The notes under the pieces were generated by a model. The model made no database searches, was not told the DNA's origin, and saw only the letters and a program-made list of their open reading frames with translations. This document shows, in pieces, positions 9,148 through 16,623 of a stretch of 63,670 bases of DNA (its first letter is position 1; every line of letters begins with the position of its first letter). The stretch is from positions 1 through 63,670 of the forward strand of contig CAJWDP010000014.1 of NCBI GenBank assembly GCA_913030835.1, in the 5' to 3' direction. This DNA is from an uncultured Flavobacteriales bacterium (GTDB taxonomy: Bacteria; Bacteroidota; Bacteroidia; Flavobacteriales_D; Parvicellaceae). A program made the position numbers and the translations under genes.

Positions 9148-10086
9148 TTACTTAATGAAGGAATAAATCTTTTGTGTTTTCTGCGCAACTGAAAATCCAA
9201 ATTTTTGATATACTTTAGAATAGGAAGAAGATACGCCGAATTCCTCCCCGTCAGGGATAAAATCCCGCTCAAACAGTGCATCGTGATGGGTCTTTGCTAA
9301 ACGATAATCAAAGTTGGCTAGCTCTCTTACCTTAGAGAAGATCATGTTGTCCAGAAGGCCAAGTAATTCAGGGCTAGCATTTACCGAAACAAGGTGTGCT
9401 TTTATTCTCCTCTGCACTTCAATAATCCTGGAAATGTTTCCAGGTAGATCTGTAAAATTGATGGAATTTTCAGTGGCCACAACTACCGTGTTGGCTACGC
9501 TGTCAAACAATACCTTGTCGTTGCATTGTAGCAAGCGGAACATAAGGTCGAACTCCTGTGAACTTTTTAGTTCTTCATTCCAGCCACCTATTTGAGACAA
9601 GTAACTTTTGTTGAATAGATTAGAACAAGTATTCCCAATTTCCAAACGGACAATTGAAACCCACGGATCTTTTGCATCATAGATAATTTCTTTTCTATTG
9701 CCGTCAAAAGACTCCTTAATACTGTTCCCTATTACAAAACTAATTTCCTTTTCTTCTTCTGACTCAAGAAGTTCAACCTGTGTAGAAATTTTGCGGGGCA
9801 TAAGGAAATCATCTGCATCTAGGAATTGTATCCAATTTCCCGAGGCTTCTTTCAAACCCCGATTTCTCGCTGCGCTTGCTCCCTTTTTCTTTTCAGATAA
9901 AACCATTGCATTGGGTACCTCCTTCAACCGAGTTCTTAGAATATCCAATGTGTCATCAGAGCTGTTGTTGTCAACGCAAATCAATTCAAGATCTAGCCAT
10001 GTTTGTTCCAATACGGACTCCACTGCTCTTAGAACATGTCTGGAAGCATTGAAACATGGAATGATTACTGAAACTTTGCTGGCCAC
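9148..10086 (-). CDS. Glycosyltransferase family 2
   Basis: A 312-residue cytoplasmic GT-A fold glycosyltransferase. The N terminus shows the typical SVIIPCFNAS strand, VDNNSSDDT and the LDADDFL metal-binding DxD-like motif near residue 90. Past residue 220 the sequence is less conserved and I see no membrane span. The frame opens with GTG at 10086; no ATG precedes the conserved strand, so GTG (or a TTG) is the likely start. It sits upstream of the carbamoyltransferase gene and may act with it on the same glycan. Donor and acceptor sugars cannot be read from the sequence. Confidence 0.88.
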   Translation of the reverse strand: MASKVSVIIPCFNASRHVLRAVESVLEQTWLDLELICVDNNSSDDTLDILRTRLKEVPNAMVLSEKKKGASAARNRGLKEASGNWIQFLDADDFLMPRKISTQVELLESEEEKEISFVIGNSIKESFDGNRKEIIYDAKDPWVSIVRLEIGNTCSNLFNKSYLSQIGGWNEELKSSQEFDLMFRLLQCNDKVLFDSVANTVVVATENSINFTDLPGNISRIIEVQRRIKAHLVSVNASPELLGLLDNMIFSKVRELANFDYRLAKTHHDALFERDFIPDGEEFGVSSSYSKVYQKFGFSVAQKTQKIYSFIK

Positions 10087-10154
10087 TTGATTTAGTTATT
10101 AGAAAGTCAAGAAACTTGTATTAGCTCTATTAAGAAAGATGCATTTTGTTATAT

Positions 10155-10162
10155 CAAAGATA
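10155..10162 (-). promoter_or_regulatory. Candidate -7 box (TATCTTTG) for the glycosyltransferase gene
   Basis: On the minus strand this octamer matches the Bacteroidota -7 consensus TAnnTTTG exactly and lies about 70 bases before the glycosyltransferase start. No TTG is found at the expected -33 distance, so support is partial. Confidence 0.3.
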
Positions 10163-10215
10163 AGGTAAAGGGCGTTATGAATTGGGTATAATTTAGCAGG
10201 AAGCTGCTTCACCTG

Positions 10216-11043
10216 TCAAGGTCCAGGATAATCCAGCCAAAAAAGGTGCTCATCGTGCCACTTACCGTTCCGATCAAAATGACCAAGAGAGGTGGTAGTG
10301 TCTATGCCACCGTTATACGACCTTCTTGATGAATCAATCGGTAATTGTTGCAGCCATTCCAATTGGTTAAATCCCAATTCATCGAACGCTACAGGTCTAT
10401 GTAAAAGGGTATATGCCTCGGCATATTTTTTTTGCTCCTTCAGGTGTTCGAAAACGCGTTGAAAAAAAAGAGGTTGATCATCGTAATTATTATGCACCAT
10501 CTGTAGGTCTAGATTCAGGGTTTGCAATAAATCTTGATTCACAAAATTTTCGTTAACGGGTGCATCCCCTGTTTCATATATTGATTTTACCTCATTCAGT
10601 ATGGTCCAAATGGCATCATCGTTCATTTGAGCTCTCCTTCGTTGCCAGAATTTGTAATAATAATTTGCCGTGTCTCGTTTTTGTGCTTTCCATTCAATTA
10701 GTGAGTCGATAAAGGGTTCAAACTTTTCCTGATAAAGGTCTTTTGATAAAAAGTTATTGTACCCCAATCGCTTTATCGTGTTGTGGATGGTGAGCAAAAA
10801 GGACGTGTTCTCCAATTCTTTTTTGGACAGAGGATTCCATTGAAGCCTGTTATTACTAATGTGGATTTCTTCTTTTATGAAAGTGCTGTATTTATTCGGG
10901 CAATTTACGCAAGTAAAAGGCTGTATTCCGAAAGGCCAGTCGAATGTATCGGTTGGTGATTCCGGAACAGAAACATAGATTGCACGTGCACAGCAGGTAA
11001 GAAATCCTGCGAATACAATTACTATCAAAAGTGTCCTGTTCAT
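10216..11043 (-). CDS. Uncharacterised exported protein
   Basis: Not recognised. About 275 residues from ATG 11043 (the frame extends to GTG 11067). The start MNRTLLIVIVFAGFLTCCA is a signal peptide, possibly of a lipoprotein with Cys near residue 17-18, though the lipobox is not ideal. The mature part has a CVNCPN pair near residue 45, is rich in Trp and aromatic residues, and contains amphipathic helices (for example LFFQRVFEHLKEQKKYAEAY) that could be TPR-like. The gene follows the hydrolase gene by about 50 bases and is probably co-transcribed with it. Confidence 0.7.
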   Translation of the reverse strand: MNRTLLIVIVFAGFLTCCARAIYVSVPESPTDTFDWPFGIQPFTCVNCPNKYSTFIKEEIHISNNRLQWNPLSKKELENTSFLLTIHNTIKRLGYNNFLSKDLYQEKFEPFIDSLIEWKAQKRDTANYYYKFWQRRRAQMNDDAIWTILNEVKSIYETGDAPVNENFVNQDLLQTLNLDLQMVHNNYDDQPLFFQRVFEHLKEQKKYAEAYTLLHRPVAFDELGFNQLEWLQQLPIDSSRRSYNGGIDTTTSLGHFDRNGKWHDEHLFWLDYPGP

Positions 11044-11091
11044 TCGATTCGTGATTTTTAGTACCACCCCAGGTAATAAGATTTAAATTTG

Positions 11092-12234
11092 TCAGTTGTC
11101 TGAAACGACAATTTCTTTGGTTGCGTCAAAAATGGCTTTCATTCCCTTCGATAACTCGCCGGTTTTCAGCCAATGTGTATAATTCAGGTCATGATCGTGA
11201 CCATCGAAAGTCTGAACAGACAGATTGTTTTTTCCCATATATTCAAAACGCTCTTTTATGTCCATAGCACCTTCAACGGGAGTACTTGCATCTTCCATGC
11301 CTTGGAATATATATACCGGTAGATCCAGTCGAAGCATCCTTGTTTTATTGGCTTCAAGCTGGAAATGTGCTTTCATCCATTCACTGGTGATTTGAAAATA
11401 ATTTTTCCATATCCATGCGTTGTTTCCTTTTTTGGCCATTTCAAGAATCGTTTTGAAGCTGGCTTCAACAAGGACCTTGAAGTCACGATGATCGATTATA
11501 GAGTCCTTCGTTTGGTCGAGAACACCAAAATCCGTATTGCCGAAAATAGTAGTACGACAATGTTGGGCCATCTTTTCCATAGACTCGTATTCCTCTCGAC
11601 TGATTACGCCATCGTCATTTAGGTCAAAACATTTGCATACGGTTAGCATGGATGACTTTCCGGAATACTGCCACGCAATGATATCATACATACTTTCATT
11701 GGCATATCCGCAAAGTAACAAGGCCGAAATGTTCACTTTTTTTCGCTCCGCAATCAGAGTAGCAATGATGGTGCCCTCACTCCAACCCAACAATATGATT
11801 TTGGTGTTCTTGAACCCTTTTCTTTGCTTTACCTGAGCTATGATCGATTCAACATCTTTTGCCTCATTCATAGGTAGATACTTTTTGAACTTAACGGAGT
11901 CAACGGCATTGTACATAGGAGGCTCGTCTGATACGTTAACTCCTCGTCTGTTATAGGAAAGAAATCCTACTCCTTGTTGCCCAAATTTGTCGGCAAAAAC
12001 GTCGTAATAATTGAACTCTTTGCCGCCCATATTTCTTTTATCTAAGTACGTTCCTGGTCCTGTTCCGTGAATGTAGACCACTAGATAAGGCACTTCTTTC
12101 ATGTCAGAGGGAAAAGACAAACGGCCTTTCGTGTTTTCTCCGTCCCAAAGCTGAAAATCTATCACTTCCTGTGCTTGAACGTTGGTGCTGCAAAACATTA
12201 AAAGAGACAGCGCCATTAGAAGATTCCATTGCAT
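11092..12234 (-). CDS. Exported alpha/beta hydrolase with an inserted EF-hand
   Basis: A 380-residue protein with a signal peptide (about 1-21, ending NVQAQ). The alpha/beta hydrolase core has the oxyanion region VVYIHGTGPG, the nucleophile elbow GWSEGT (serine about residue 159) and a late His in FDGHDHDLNYTHW. Between core and lid lies FDLNDDGVISREEYE, which matches the EF-hand calcium loop DxNxDGxIxxxE. That insertion is unusual for such a hydrolase and suggests calcium binding, fitting a periplasmic site. Substrate unknown; an esterase or peptidase is possible. Confidence 0.8.
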   Translation of the reverse strand: MQWNLLMALSLLMFCSTNVQAQEVIDFQLWDGENTKGRLSFPSDMKEVPYLVVYIHGTGPGTYLDKRNMGGKEFNYYDVFADKFGQQGVGFLSYNRRGVNVSDEPPMYNAVDSVKFKKYLPMNEAKDVESIIAQVKQRKGFKNTKIILLGWSEGTIIATLIAERKKVNISALLLCGYANESMYDIIAWQYSGKSSMLTVCKCFDLNDDGVISREEYESMEKMAQHCRTTIFGNTDFGVLDQTKDSIIDHRDFKVLVEASFKTILEMAKKGNNAWIWKNYFQITSEWMKAHFQLEANKTRMLRLDLPVYIFQGMEDASTPVEGAMDIKERFEYMGKNNLSVQTFDGHDHDLNYTHWLKTGELSKGMKAIFDATKEIVVSDN

Positions 12235-12276
12235 GATTGGTCTCGTTTAATTCAAAACGAATATAATCAAGTTATT

Positions 12277-12789
12277 CTAAGTGGTTGTATATACAAATGG
12301 TTCATTGGATTCCGCTTGTTCTTGAATACCGACGATGGCTCTTTTCATAATTCCACGAATCTGAATTTTAACAAAGAGCCAGATAATCGGATAGAACAAG
12401 CTGGATTTTGAAAAGTAGGTATATCTGTAGATTACACGAACACTATTGTTATCGAATTCGTTTACATACCATTCTCCTACGGCCTTGTTAACAAAAAACA
12501 TAGAGCCAATTTTGAAATCATAAATGGTCCAACGCCAATACTTGTTTTCATTTCTTTCTAGGATCTTATCAGTAAACATGATGCCTTTTTTTACCAATCT
12601 ATTCCCTGCACTAACAGGATATCGAACTCCATTTTCCTGACCCCAGGTTGCATCATTTACAAATCCGGTAACAGGCGGTTGAAAAAGGTAACCTTTCATG
12701 AATCGGGTGGCGTCGCCCAGCATGGGAGCTTGAAATGCTCTGTCAATCGAGCAGTTAAATGTTGATGTTATTTCAAAGGAAACGGGCAT
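12277..12789 (-). CDS. SRPBCC-like protein
   Basis: About 170 residues from ATG 12789 (the frame reaches a TTG at 12816 that overlaps the preceding stop). It starts MPVSFEITSTFNCSIDRAFQAPM, continues with a beta-rich stretch (YWRWTIYDFKIGSMFF, VRVIYRYTYFSKSSLFYPIIW) and a final amphipathic helix, the helix-grip pattern of the SRPBCC/START-like superfamily that binds hydrophobic ligands. It is the last gene of the operon 12277-14380. The ligand is unknown and assignment to the superfamily rests on pattern rather than a hard motif. Confidence 0.65.
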   Translation of the reverse strand: MPVSFEITSTFNCSIDRAFQAPMLGDATRFMKGYLFQPPVTGFVNDATWGQENGVRYPVSAGNRLVKKGIMFTDKILERNENKYWRWTIYDFKIGSMFFVNKAVGEWYVNEFDNNSVRVIYRYTYFSKSSLFYPIIWLFVKIQIRGIMKRAIVGIQEQAESNEPFVYTTT

Positions 12790-12812
12790 TAGACCAATAA
12801 GATACTGGAAAT

Positions 12813-13271
12813 TCAATTGAATAACTCCTCTATCTTATGGAAACGGTAATCAAATATTTGTTGGAGCTTGCCCTTAATTATCAGCATGTTTGCAGCTGTT
12901 CCCAGAAAACCAAAAGGTGGCTGGTAGCTTATAATGTCAATCATTCTAGTCCCTTCCGGATGCTCTTCCAATATATGTTCGTGGTGCCACATCTTGTAAG
13001 GGCCTATGCGCTGTTCATCGACGAAGTATTTTTTGTCTTCAACATGGGTAATTTCTGTAACCCAGGTCATAGGAATTCCGAGTAGAGGGGTTACCTTGTA
13101 GCTAATGATCATGCCCGGATACATTTTATTACTTTCCAGATCAGACGTGATAGAAAACCCCATGGTAGGAGGAGTTATGATCTGAAGATTCATCGGATCT
13201 GAAATGAAATCCCAGATCTCTTCGGGCGATCGTTTGATGATTTGCTCTTTTTTCAGTTGATAGAATCCCAT
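12813..13271 (-). CDS. SRPBCC family protein
   Basis: A 152-residue single-domain SRPBCC protein of the kind often called a cell division inhibitor-like or ligand-binding SRPBCC (COG4276-like). It starts with the typical KKEQIIKRSPEEIWDFISDPMNLQIITPP and has the strand order and long C-terminal helix (LIIKGKLQQIFDYRFHKIEELF) of the fold. Such proteins bind a hydrophobic ligand and have no universal catalytic residue. In many bacteria relatives lie in operons with photolyase or cryptochrome and an SDR protein; here the SDR gene is directly upstream. Confidence 0.82.
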   Translation of the reverse strand: MGFYQLKKEQIIKRSPEEIWDFISDPMNLQIITPPTMGFSITSDLESNKMYPGMIISYKVTPLLGIPMTWVTEITHVEDKKYFVDEQRIGPYKMWHHEHILEEHPEGTRMIDIISYQPPFGFLGTAANMLIIKGKLQQIFDYRFHKIEELFN

Positions 13272-13299
13272 GCCAAAACAGAGTTAATTTTAATCTATA

Positions 13300-13995
13300 T
13301 CAATCCAACGTAGATCTTCCACCATCCAAATGTAGGATCTGGCCTGTCATCCAAGAGGAGCGTTCTGACAACAAAAAATGAGAGAGCTCCGCAATGTCTG
13401 TTGGTTCACCAATCCTTTTTAGTGGATGGCTATTCGATTGATATTCCATTTTTTTGTCGGAATTTAGGAAGCTTTCCGATAATGCTGACCGAGTCAATGA
13501 TGGGGCGATACAATTCACTCTTATCTTCGGTGCCAATTCAGCAGACAATGCTTTGGTTAATCCTTCTAAGGCTCCTTTTGAGGTTGAAACCACGGAATGG
13601 AAATCAAAACCTCTCTGAACTGCAACGGTTGAGTAAAACAAGACAGAACCATCGTCTGCAGAAGTTAGAGATTTCAGTGATGACTGTAAGCACCTGATAG
13701 CTCCCAAAACCTGCAGTTCAAAATCTTCTTTGAAAACATCTAAGCCAATTCGTTTGAATGGCTTGAGCTGAATGGAGCCGGGCAAATAAGCGAACCCATG
13801 AAGCATTTCCGGTAATACTCCGTCAGGAATTTCATCACGCGTAACATCTAGGGCAAATTTTACTAGCCTATCCGAATCAATAGGAATAGACCTTGAATGG
13901 TAGCTGGAATAAACGGTTGCCCCTGAATCCAATAATTTTTGAATAAGCTCGGTGCCTACAGCAGAACTTCCACCAATAACTAAATAATTCTTCAT
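13300..13995 (-). CDS. SDR-fold protein lacking the catalytic tyrosine
   Basis: About 231 residues from ATG 13995 (GTG 13998 also possible). The Rossmann fold is clear: GGSSAVGTELI cofactor loop (residues 8-18), LHGFAYLPGS, the serine region VLFYSTVAVQRGF and the late VNCIAPSLTRSAL and MTGQILHLDGG blocks of short-chain dehydrogenases. The active-site stretch that normally reads YxxxK is VSTSK here: Lys is kept but Tyr is Val. It may therefore be a non-catalytic or differently working SDR. It is followed by two SRPBCC genes and preceded by two small membrane protein genes, all tightly spaced. Confidence 0.88.
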   Translation of the reverse strand: MKNYLVIGGSSAVGTELIQKLLDSGATVYSSYHSRSIPIDSDRLVKFALDVTRDEIPDGVLPEMLHGFAYLPGSIQLKPFKRIGLDVFKEDFELQVLGAIRCLQSSLKSLTSADDGSVLFYSTVAVQRGFDFHSVVSTSKGALEGLTKALSAELAPKIRVNCIAPSLTRSALSESFLNSDKKMEYQSNSHPLKRIGEPTDIAELSHFLLSERSSWMTGQILHLDGGRSTLD

Positions 13996-13997
13996 CA

Positions 13998-14207
13998 CTA
14001 GGAAACCATACTTTTATCATTCAACGAATCCATTCCTTCCGCGTTTATACTATGCGTTTCGTCTTCTACTTTTCGTAAAACAGGTTGTGCATATTTACTT
14101 TCTTCTTCCTGTTGGATTTGATGCTGTTTCCAGACCATTCTCAACAAAAAGAACAGATAGCTTAGGAAGATTAAAGTTCCGATTATAAATAAAACAGTGT
14201 TGCTCAT
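13998..14207 (-). CDS. Small membrane protein, 69 residues
   Basis: Not recognised by name. One N-terminal hydrophobic span (about residues 4-24, VLFIIGTLIFLSYLFFLLRMV) followed by a charged tail (KQHQIQQEEESKYAQPVLRKVEDE). Its ATG overlaps the stop of the preceding gene as ATGA, and the SDR start lies 2 bases after its stop, so translation is likely coupled. Coupling on both sides is good evidence that this short frame is a real gene. Confidence 0.75.
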   Translation of the reverse strand: MSNTVLFIIGTLIFLSYLFFLLRMVWKQHQIQQEEESKYAQPVLRKVEDETHSINAEGMDSLNDKSMVS

Positions 14208-14380
14208 ATCTTATCGTTTTTGACCAATCGGATGAACAGAGCAAAACATAAAATGGAAGGAACCCAAATTCCGACAAAAATGCCTTCTTCTCGCTGGCCG
14301 GTAAACCATAAGGTCACAGACAGAAAGAAACTTATAATGGCTAAGAGAACCGGGTAATATTTTTGCAAAAAATTCATCAT
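14204..14380 (-). CDS. Small two-span membrane protein, 58 residues
   Basis: First gene of the operon. From ATG 14380 it reads MMNFLQKYYPVLLAIISFFLS and has two hydrophobic stretches (about 8-25 and 32-50) joined by a short loop, TGQREEGIFVGIWVPS. The IFVGIWVPSIL phrase looks like a conserved family feature I associate with small membrane proteins in SDR/SRPBCC operons, but I cannot confirm it here. The stop overlaps the next start (ATGA). The inverted-repeat region 14389-14465 lies directly upstream. Confidence 0.72.
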   Translation of the reverse strand: MMNFLQKYYPVLLAIISFFLSVTLWFTGQREEGIFVGIWVPSILCFALFIRLVKNDKI

Positions 14381-14388
14381 AATTGATC

Positions 14389-14465
14389 TGTTTAACAAAG
14401 GATGTATACCGCTTTAACACACCAGTACCCAAAAATGTTTAACAAAAAGACAAAAACGTTAAACA
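14389..14465 (-). promoter_or_regulatory. Repeated GTTTAAC elements: candidate MerR-type operator and promoter
   Basis: The 140 bases before the operon hold four related elements: TGTTTAACA (14389-14397), an imperfect copy (14411-14419), TGTTTAACA (14436-14444) and CGTTAAACA in the opposite sense (14457-14465). The last two form a perfect 8-bp inverted repeat, TGTTTAAC and GTTAAACA, with 14 nt between and centres 22 bases apart, a spacing that suits a dimeric regulator such as a MerR/LitR/CarH protein. No regulator gene of this kind lies in the window. That it controls the SDR/SRPBCC operon is inference from position. Confidence 0.5.
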
Positions 14466-14540
14466 AAAATGAATCGTTTTGAAATAATTAGCCTTACCCT
14501 ATTGAATCAAATTGATCAATTTCCCGAAAGAATTGGTGAG

Positions 14541-15443
14541 CTAACCGAGTTCCTCTTTCAGTTGCCGAATGTGATTAGGGCCAATTCTGCAGCATCCTCC
14601 GATAATGTCTGCGCCCAATGAAATCCATTCTTTGGCCAAATGGATGAAATGCTGAGAATTGAATGTGCCGTCCCATGATTTCTCTTTCGGATCATAGCAT
14701 TCTCCTGAGTTGGGATACACGATTATATTTTTTGTCCGGATTTCTTTTTTGATAGCAACAATTAGTTCGGCAACATAGTCTGGATCAGTACAGTTTACGC
14801 CAATGGCAAAAACGTTTGGGTGGTCTGTAAATAAAGCAACACACTTTTCGATTGAAGTGCCGTCATTTACCTCTTTGCCATTTCTGCAAGAGAAGGAGAC
14901 CCAGCCGGATTTATTCGTTTGGGTCAATAACTCCCTCAGCGCCTTAGCTTCTTCAAAGCTGGGAATGGTTTCGCAGGCAAAGAGATCTGCGTCGGTGTGA
15001 TCGATCAATTGAATTTGTCGATCGTGAAATTTTATGAGCTCTTCATTTGAAATGCCATAGTGGCCATGATATTCTGATCCGTCGGCAAGATAAGCGCCAT
15101 AGGGCCCGATGCTGAGTGCTATTAGTGGCCTGTAATTGATCGTTCCGGAAACAGTCGCACGGTCAATGGCCGCTTTGCCAAGCTCTACAGATTGTGAAAA
15201 GACTCTTTCAGCTTCAGCACTACTATAACCGGCTTCTTCGAGACTTTTTATTGAGGCTTGGTAGCTTGCCGTAGTGATGCACTGTGCTCCTGCCTGAATG
15301 TACTCAAGATGTGCCTGTATTATCGCTTCCGGATCGGATTCCAGAAGAGAAGCTGACCATAGTTTGTGATTTAGGTTGTAGCCATTTTTTTCAAGAACAG
15401 TGGACAAACCACCATCAATCAGAAATGGAAATTCCAACTTCAT
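14541..15443 (-). CDS. mmuM: Homocysteine S-methyltransferase
   Basis: About 300 residues from ATG 15443. A TIM-barrel zinc enzyme that moves a methyl group from S-methylmethionine (or S-adenosylmethionine) to homocysteine, giving methionine. Diagnostic parts: LDIDGG-like start FLIDGGLSTVLE, the first zinc Cys in GVNCTDPD, and the paired zinc cysteines in GGCCRIGPNHIRQL at the C terminus. Length fits MmuM (about 310). It is the last gene of the operon that starts with the UnbV lipoprotein; the DUF1643 gene ends 9 bases before it. Confidence 0.9.
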   Translation of the reverse strand: MKLEFPFLIDGGLSTVLEKNGYNLNHKLWSASLLESDPEAIIQAHLEYIQAGAQCITTASYQASIKSLEEAGYSSAEAERVFSQSVELGKAAIDRATVSGTINYRPLIALSIGPYGAYLADGSEYHGHYGISNEELIKFHDRQIQLIDHTDADLFACETIPSFEEAKALRELLTQTNKSGWVSFSCRNGKEVNDGTSIEKCVALFTDHPNVFAIGVNCTDPDYVAELIVAIKKEIRTKNIIVYPNSGECYDPKEKSWDGTFNSQHFIHLAKEWISLGADIIGGCCRIGPNHIRQLKEELG

Positions 15444-15452
15444 GATCACAAT

Positions 15453-16007
15453 TTAATGGAATGGAATTAAATCATCTGCATAACCCCAAATTTGCCCGTG
15501 CTTTGGGTTATTCGCTTTCGACAGTTTGTCGACGAAAAACACATTGTTTTTACCAGCCTTCAATACCCCCATTACTTGAGCTTTCAGTTGCTCGTACTCT
15601 GAGAAAAGTCCGTTGGGATGATTTCCCCAGGCAATGATCACATTTTTGTTTTTTTTACAAAGTTCTCGAATGGTCTCCATGTTCTTTTTGTCGATCAACT
15701 TACCTCTCATCGATTTCAATCGCTCAGAGTAGGTTTGAAAATGCGGAATCAAGTTGACTATCGTAATATTTCCAACCTCGTGTAAAGGAGCAAATTTATT
15801 CCTGTTGCGAAAGATATAATTGCACACATTGTAGACGGTTTTATCCGAAACGTGCTGTTTCGCGCGGCTAGGATTCTTTAAGATCACCACAATTCCTTTC
15901 TTTTTCGAGGAGTCAATTTCCATGTTCAACCAATACCTTTTTTCCTTAGTGGCAAAGAGAGTGACGTTGCTGACAAATTCGGGGTAATGATAAACGGGTT
16001 TCTTCAT
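15453..16007 (-). CDS. DUF1643 domain protein
   Basis: A 184-residue protein with the DUF1643 pattern: VVILKNPSRAKQHVSDKTVYNVCNYI (the LNPS..AD..PT motif in a divergent form), TIVNLIPHFQT and VIIAWGNHP. The family has no established biochemical function and is often found among phage or defence genes, but no such gene is seen here. It lies 33 bases after the AlkB-like gene and 9 bases before mmuM. Family assignment is good; role unknown. Confidence 0.78.
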   Translation of the reverse strand: MKKPVYHYPEFVSNVTLFATKEKRYWLNMEIDSSKKKGIVVILKNPSRAKQHVSDKTVYNVCNYIFRNRNKFAPLHEVGNITIVNLIPHFQTYSERLKSMRGKLIDKKNMETIRELCKKNKNVIIAWGNHPNGLFSEYEQLKAQVMGVLKAGKNNVFFVDKLSKANNPKHGQIWGYADDLIPFH

Positions 16008-16040
16008 CTGCTGCTTTAAGTTTCTATCGAATTTGCTCGT

Positions 16041-16619
16041 TCAATTGCTAACAATGTATCTAAAAGTTAGATTTAATCTTGTGTTTTTTGAAGTCCGGGT
16101 TTTTGGAATTTGATGCTTCCAGTAATGTTGCAGAGTTCCTCCCATTAGTAATAGACTGCCGGATTCCAGATCGATGGATAATTTGTCGTTTTTATTTCGG
16201 TGTTTGAATTGGATTCTTCTTGTTTCACCTAAGGAAAGTGAGGCGATAAATGGATTTTTCCCGAGCTCCTTTTCATTGTCCGAATGCCAGCCATTGCTGT
16301 CTCTCCCATCTCTGTAGAGATTGATCAAAACTGAATTGTACTGTTGTCCTGTGAATTTTTCTACATGTGATGTCAAGTGCTTTAAGTTGTTGTCAAATGG
16401 GTGAGCGGTGAGCTGGGTGCCCGAATAGCCATAAGTTTCGCCTGACCTAGAAAAAAAGGCTTCTTTTCTTGGAGTGAGATACTCTTTCCCAAAGAGTTTA
16501 ATTTTTCGAGTTTCAAGGGGTAGGTATGCCAATAATCGATCAAACCAAGCTGAGCTATCCTCTATGGACATAAAATCTGGGATATAGCTTAGCTCACCAT
16601 CGGGGATCTTAAATTCCAT
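16041..16619 (-). CDS. AlkB-like 2-oxoglutarate/Fe(II) dioxygenase
   Basis: A 192-residue protein of the AlkB family, which removes alkyl groups from DNA or RNA bases by oxidation. The iron ligands are visible as HSD in NGWHSDNEKELG (near residue 113) and a late His in LQHYWKHQIPKT; the 2-oxoglutarate-binding arginines are in TRLNLTFRYI. The LINLYRDGRDSNGWHSD block is typical of the ALKBH2/3-like bacterial group. The first start base is 5 bases after the stop of the UnbV gene, so both share a transcript. Whether it repairs DNA in this organism is inference. Confidence 0.9.
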   Translation of the reverse strand: MEFKIPDGELSYIPDFMSIEDSSAWFDRLLAYLPLETRKIKLFGKEYLTPRKEAFFSRSGETYGYSGTQLTAHPFDNNLKHLTSHVEKFTGQQYNSVLINLYRDGRDSNGWHSDNEKELGKNPFIASLSLGETRRIQFKHRNKNDKLSIDLESGSLLLMGGTLQHYWKHQIPKTRTSKNTRLNLTFRYIVSN

Positions 16620-16623
16620 AGTA

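Noticed and set aside
15453-16619. A defence island (DUF1643 plus AlkB-like gene)
   Set aside because: No restriction, toxin, nuclease or other defence gene is found within several kilobases and the neighbours are metabolic or envelope genes.
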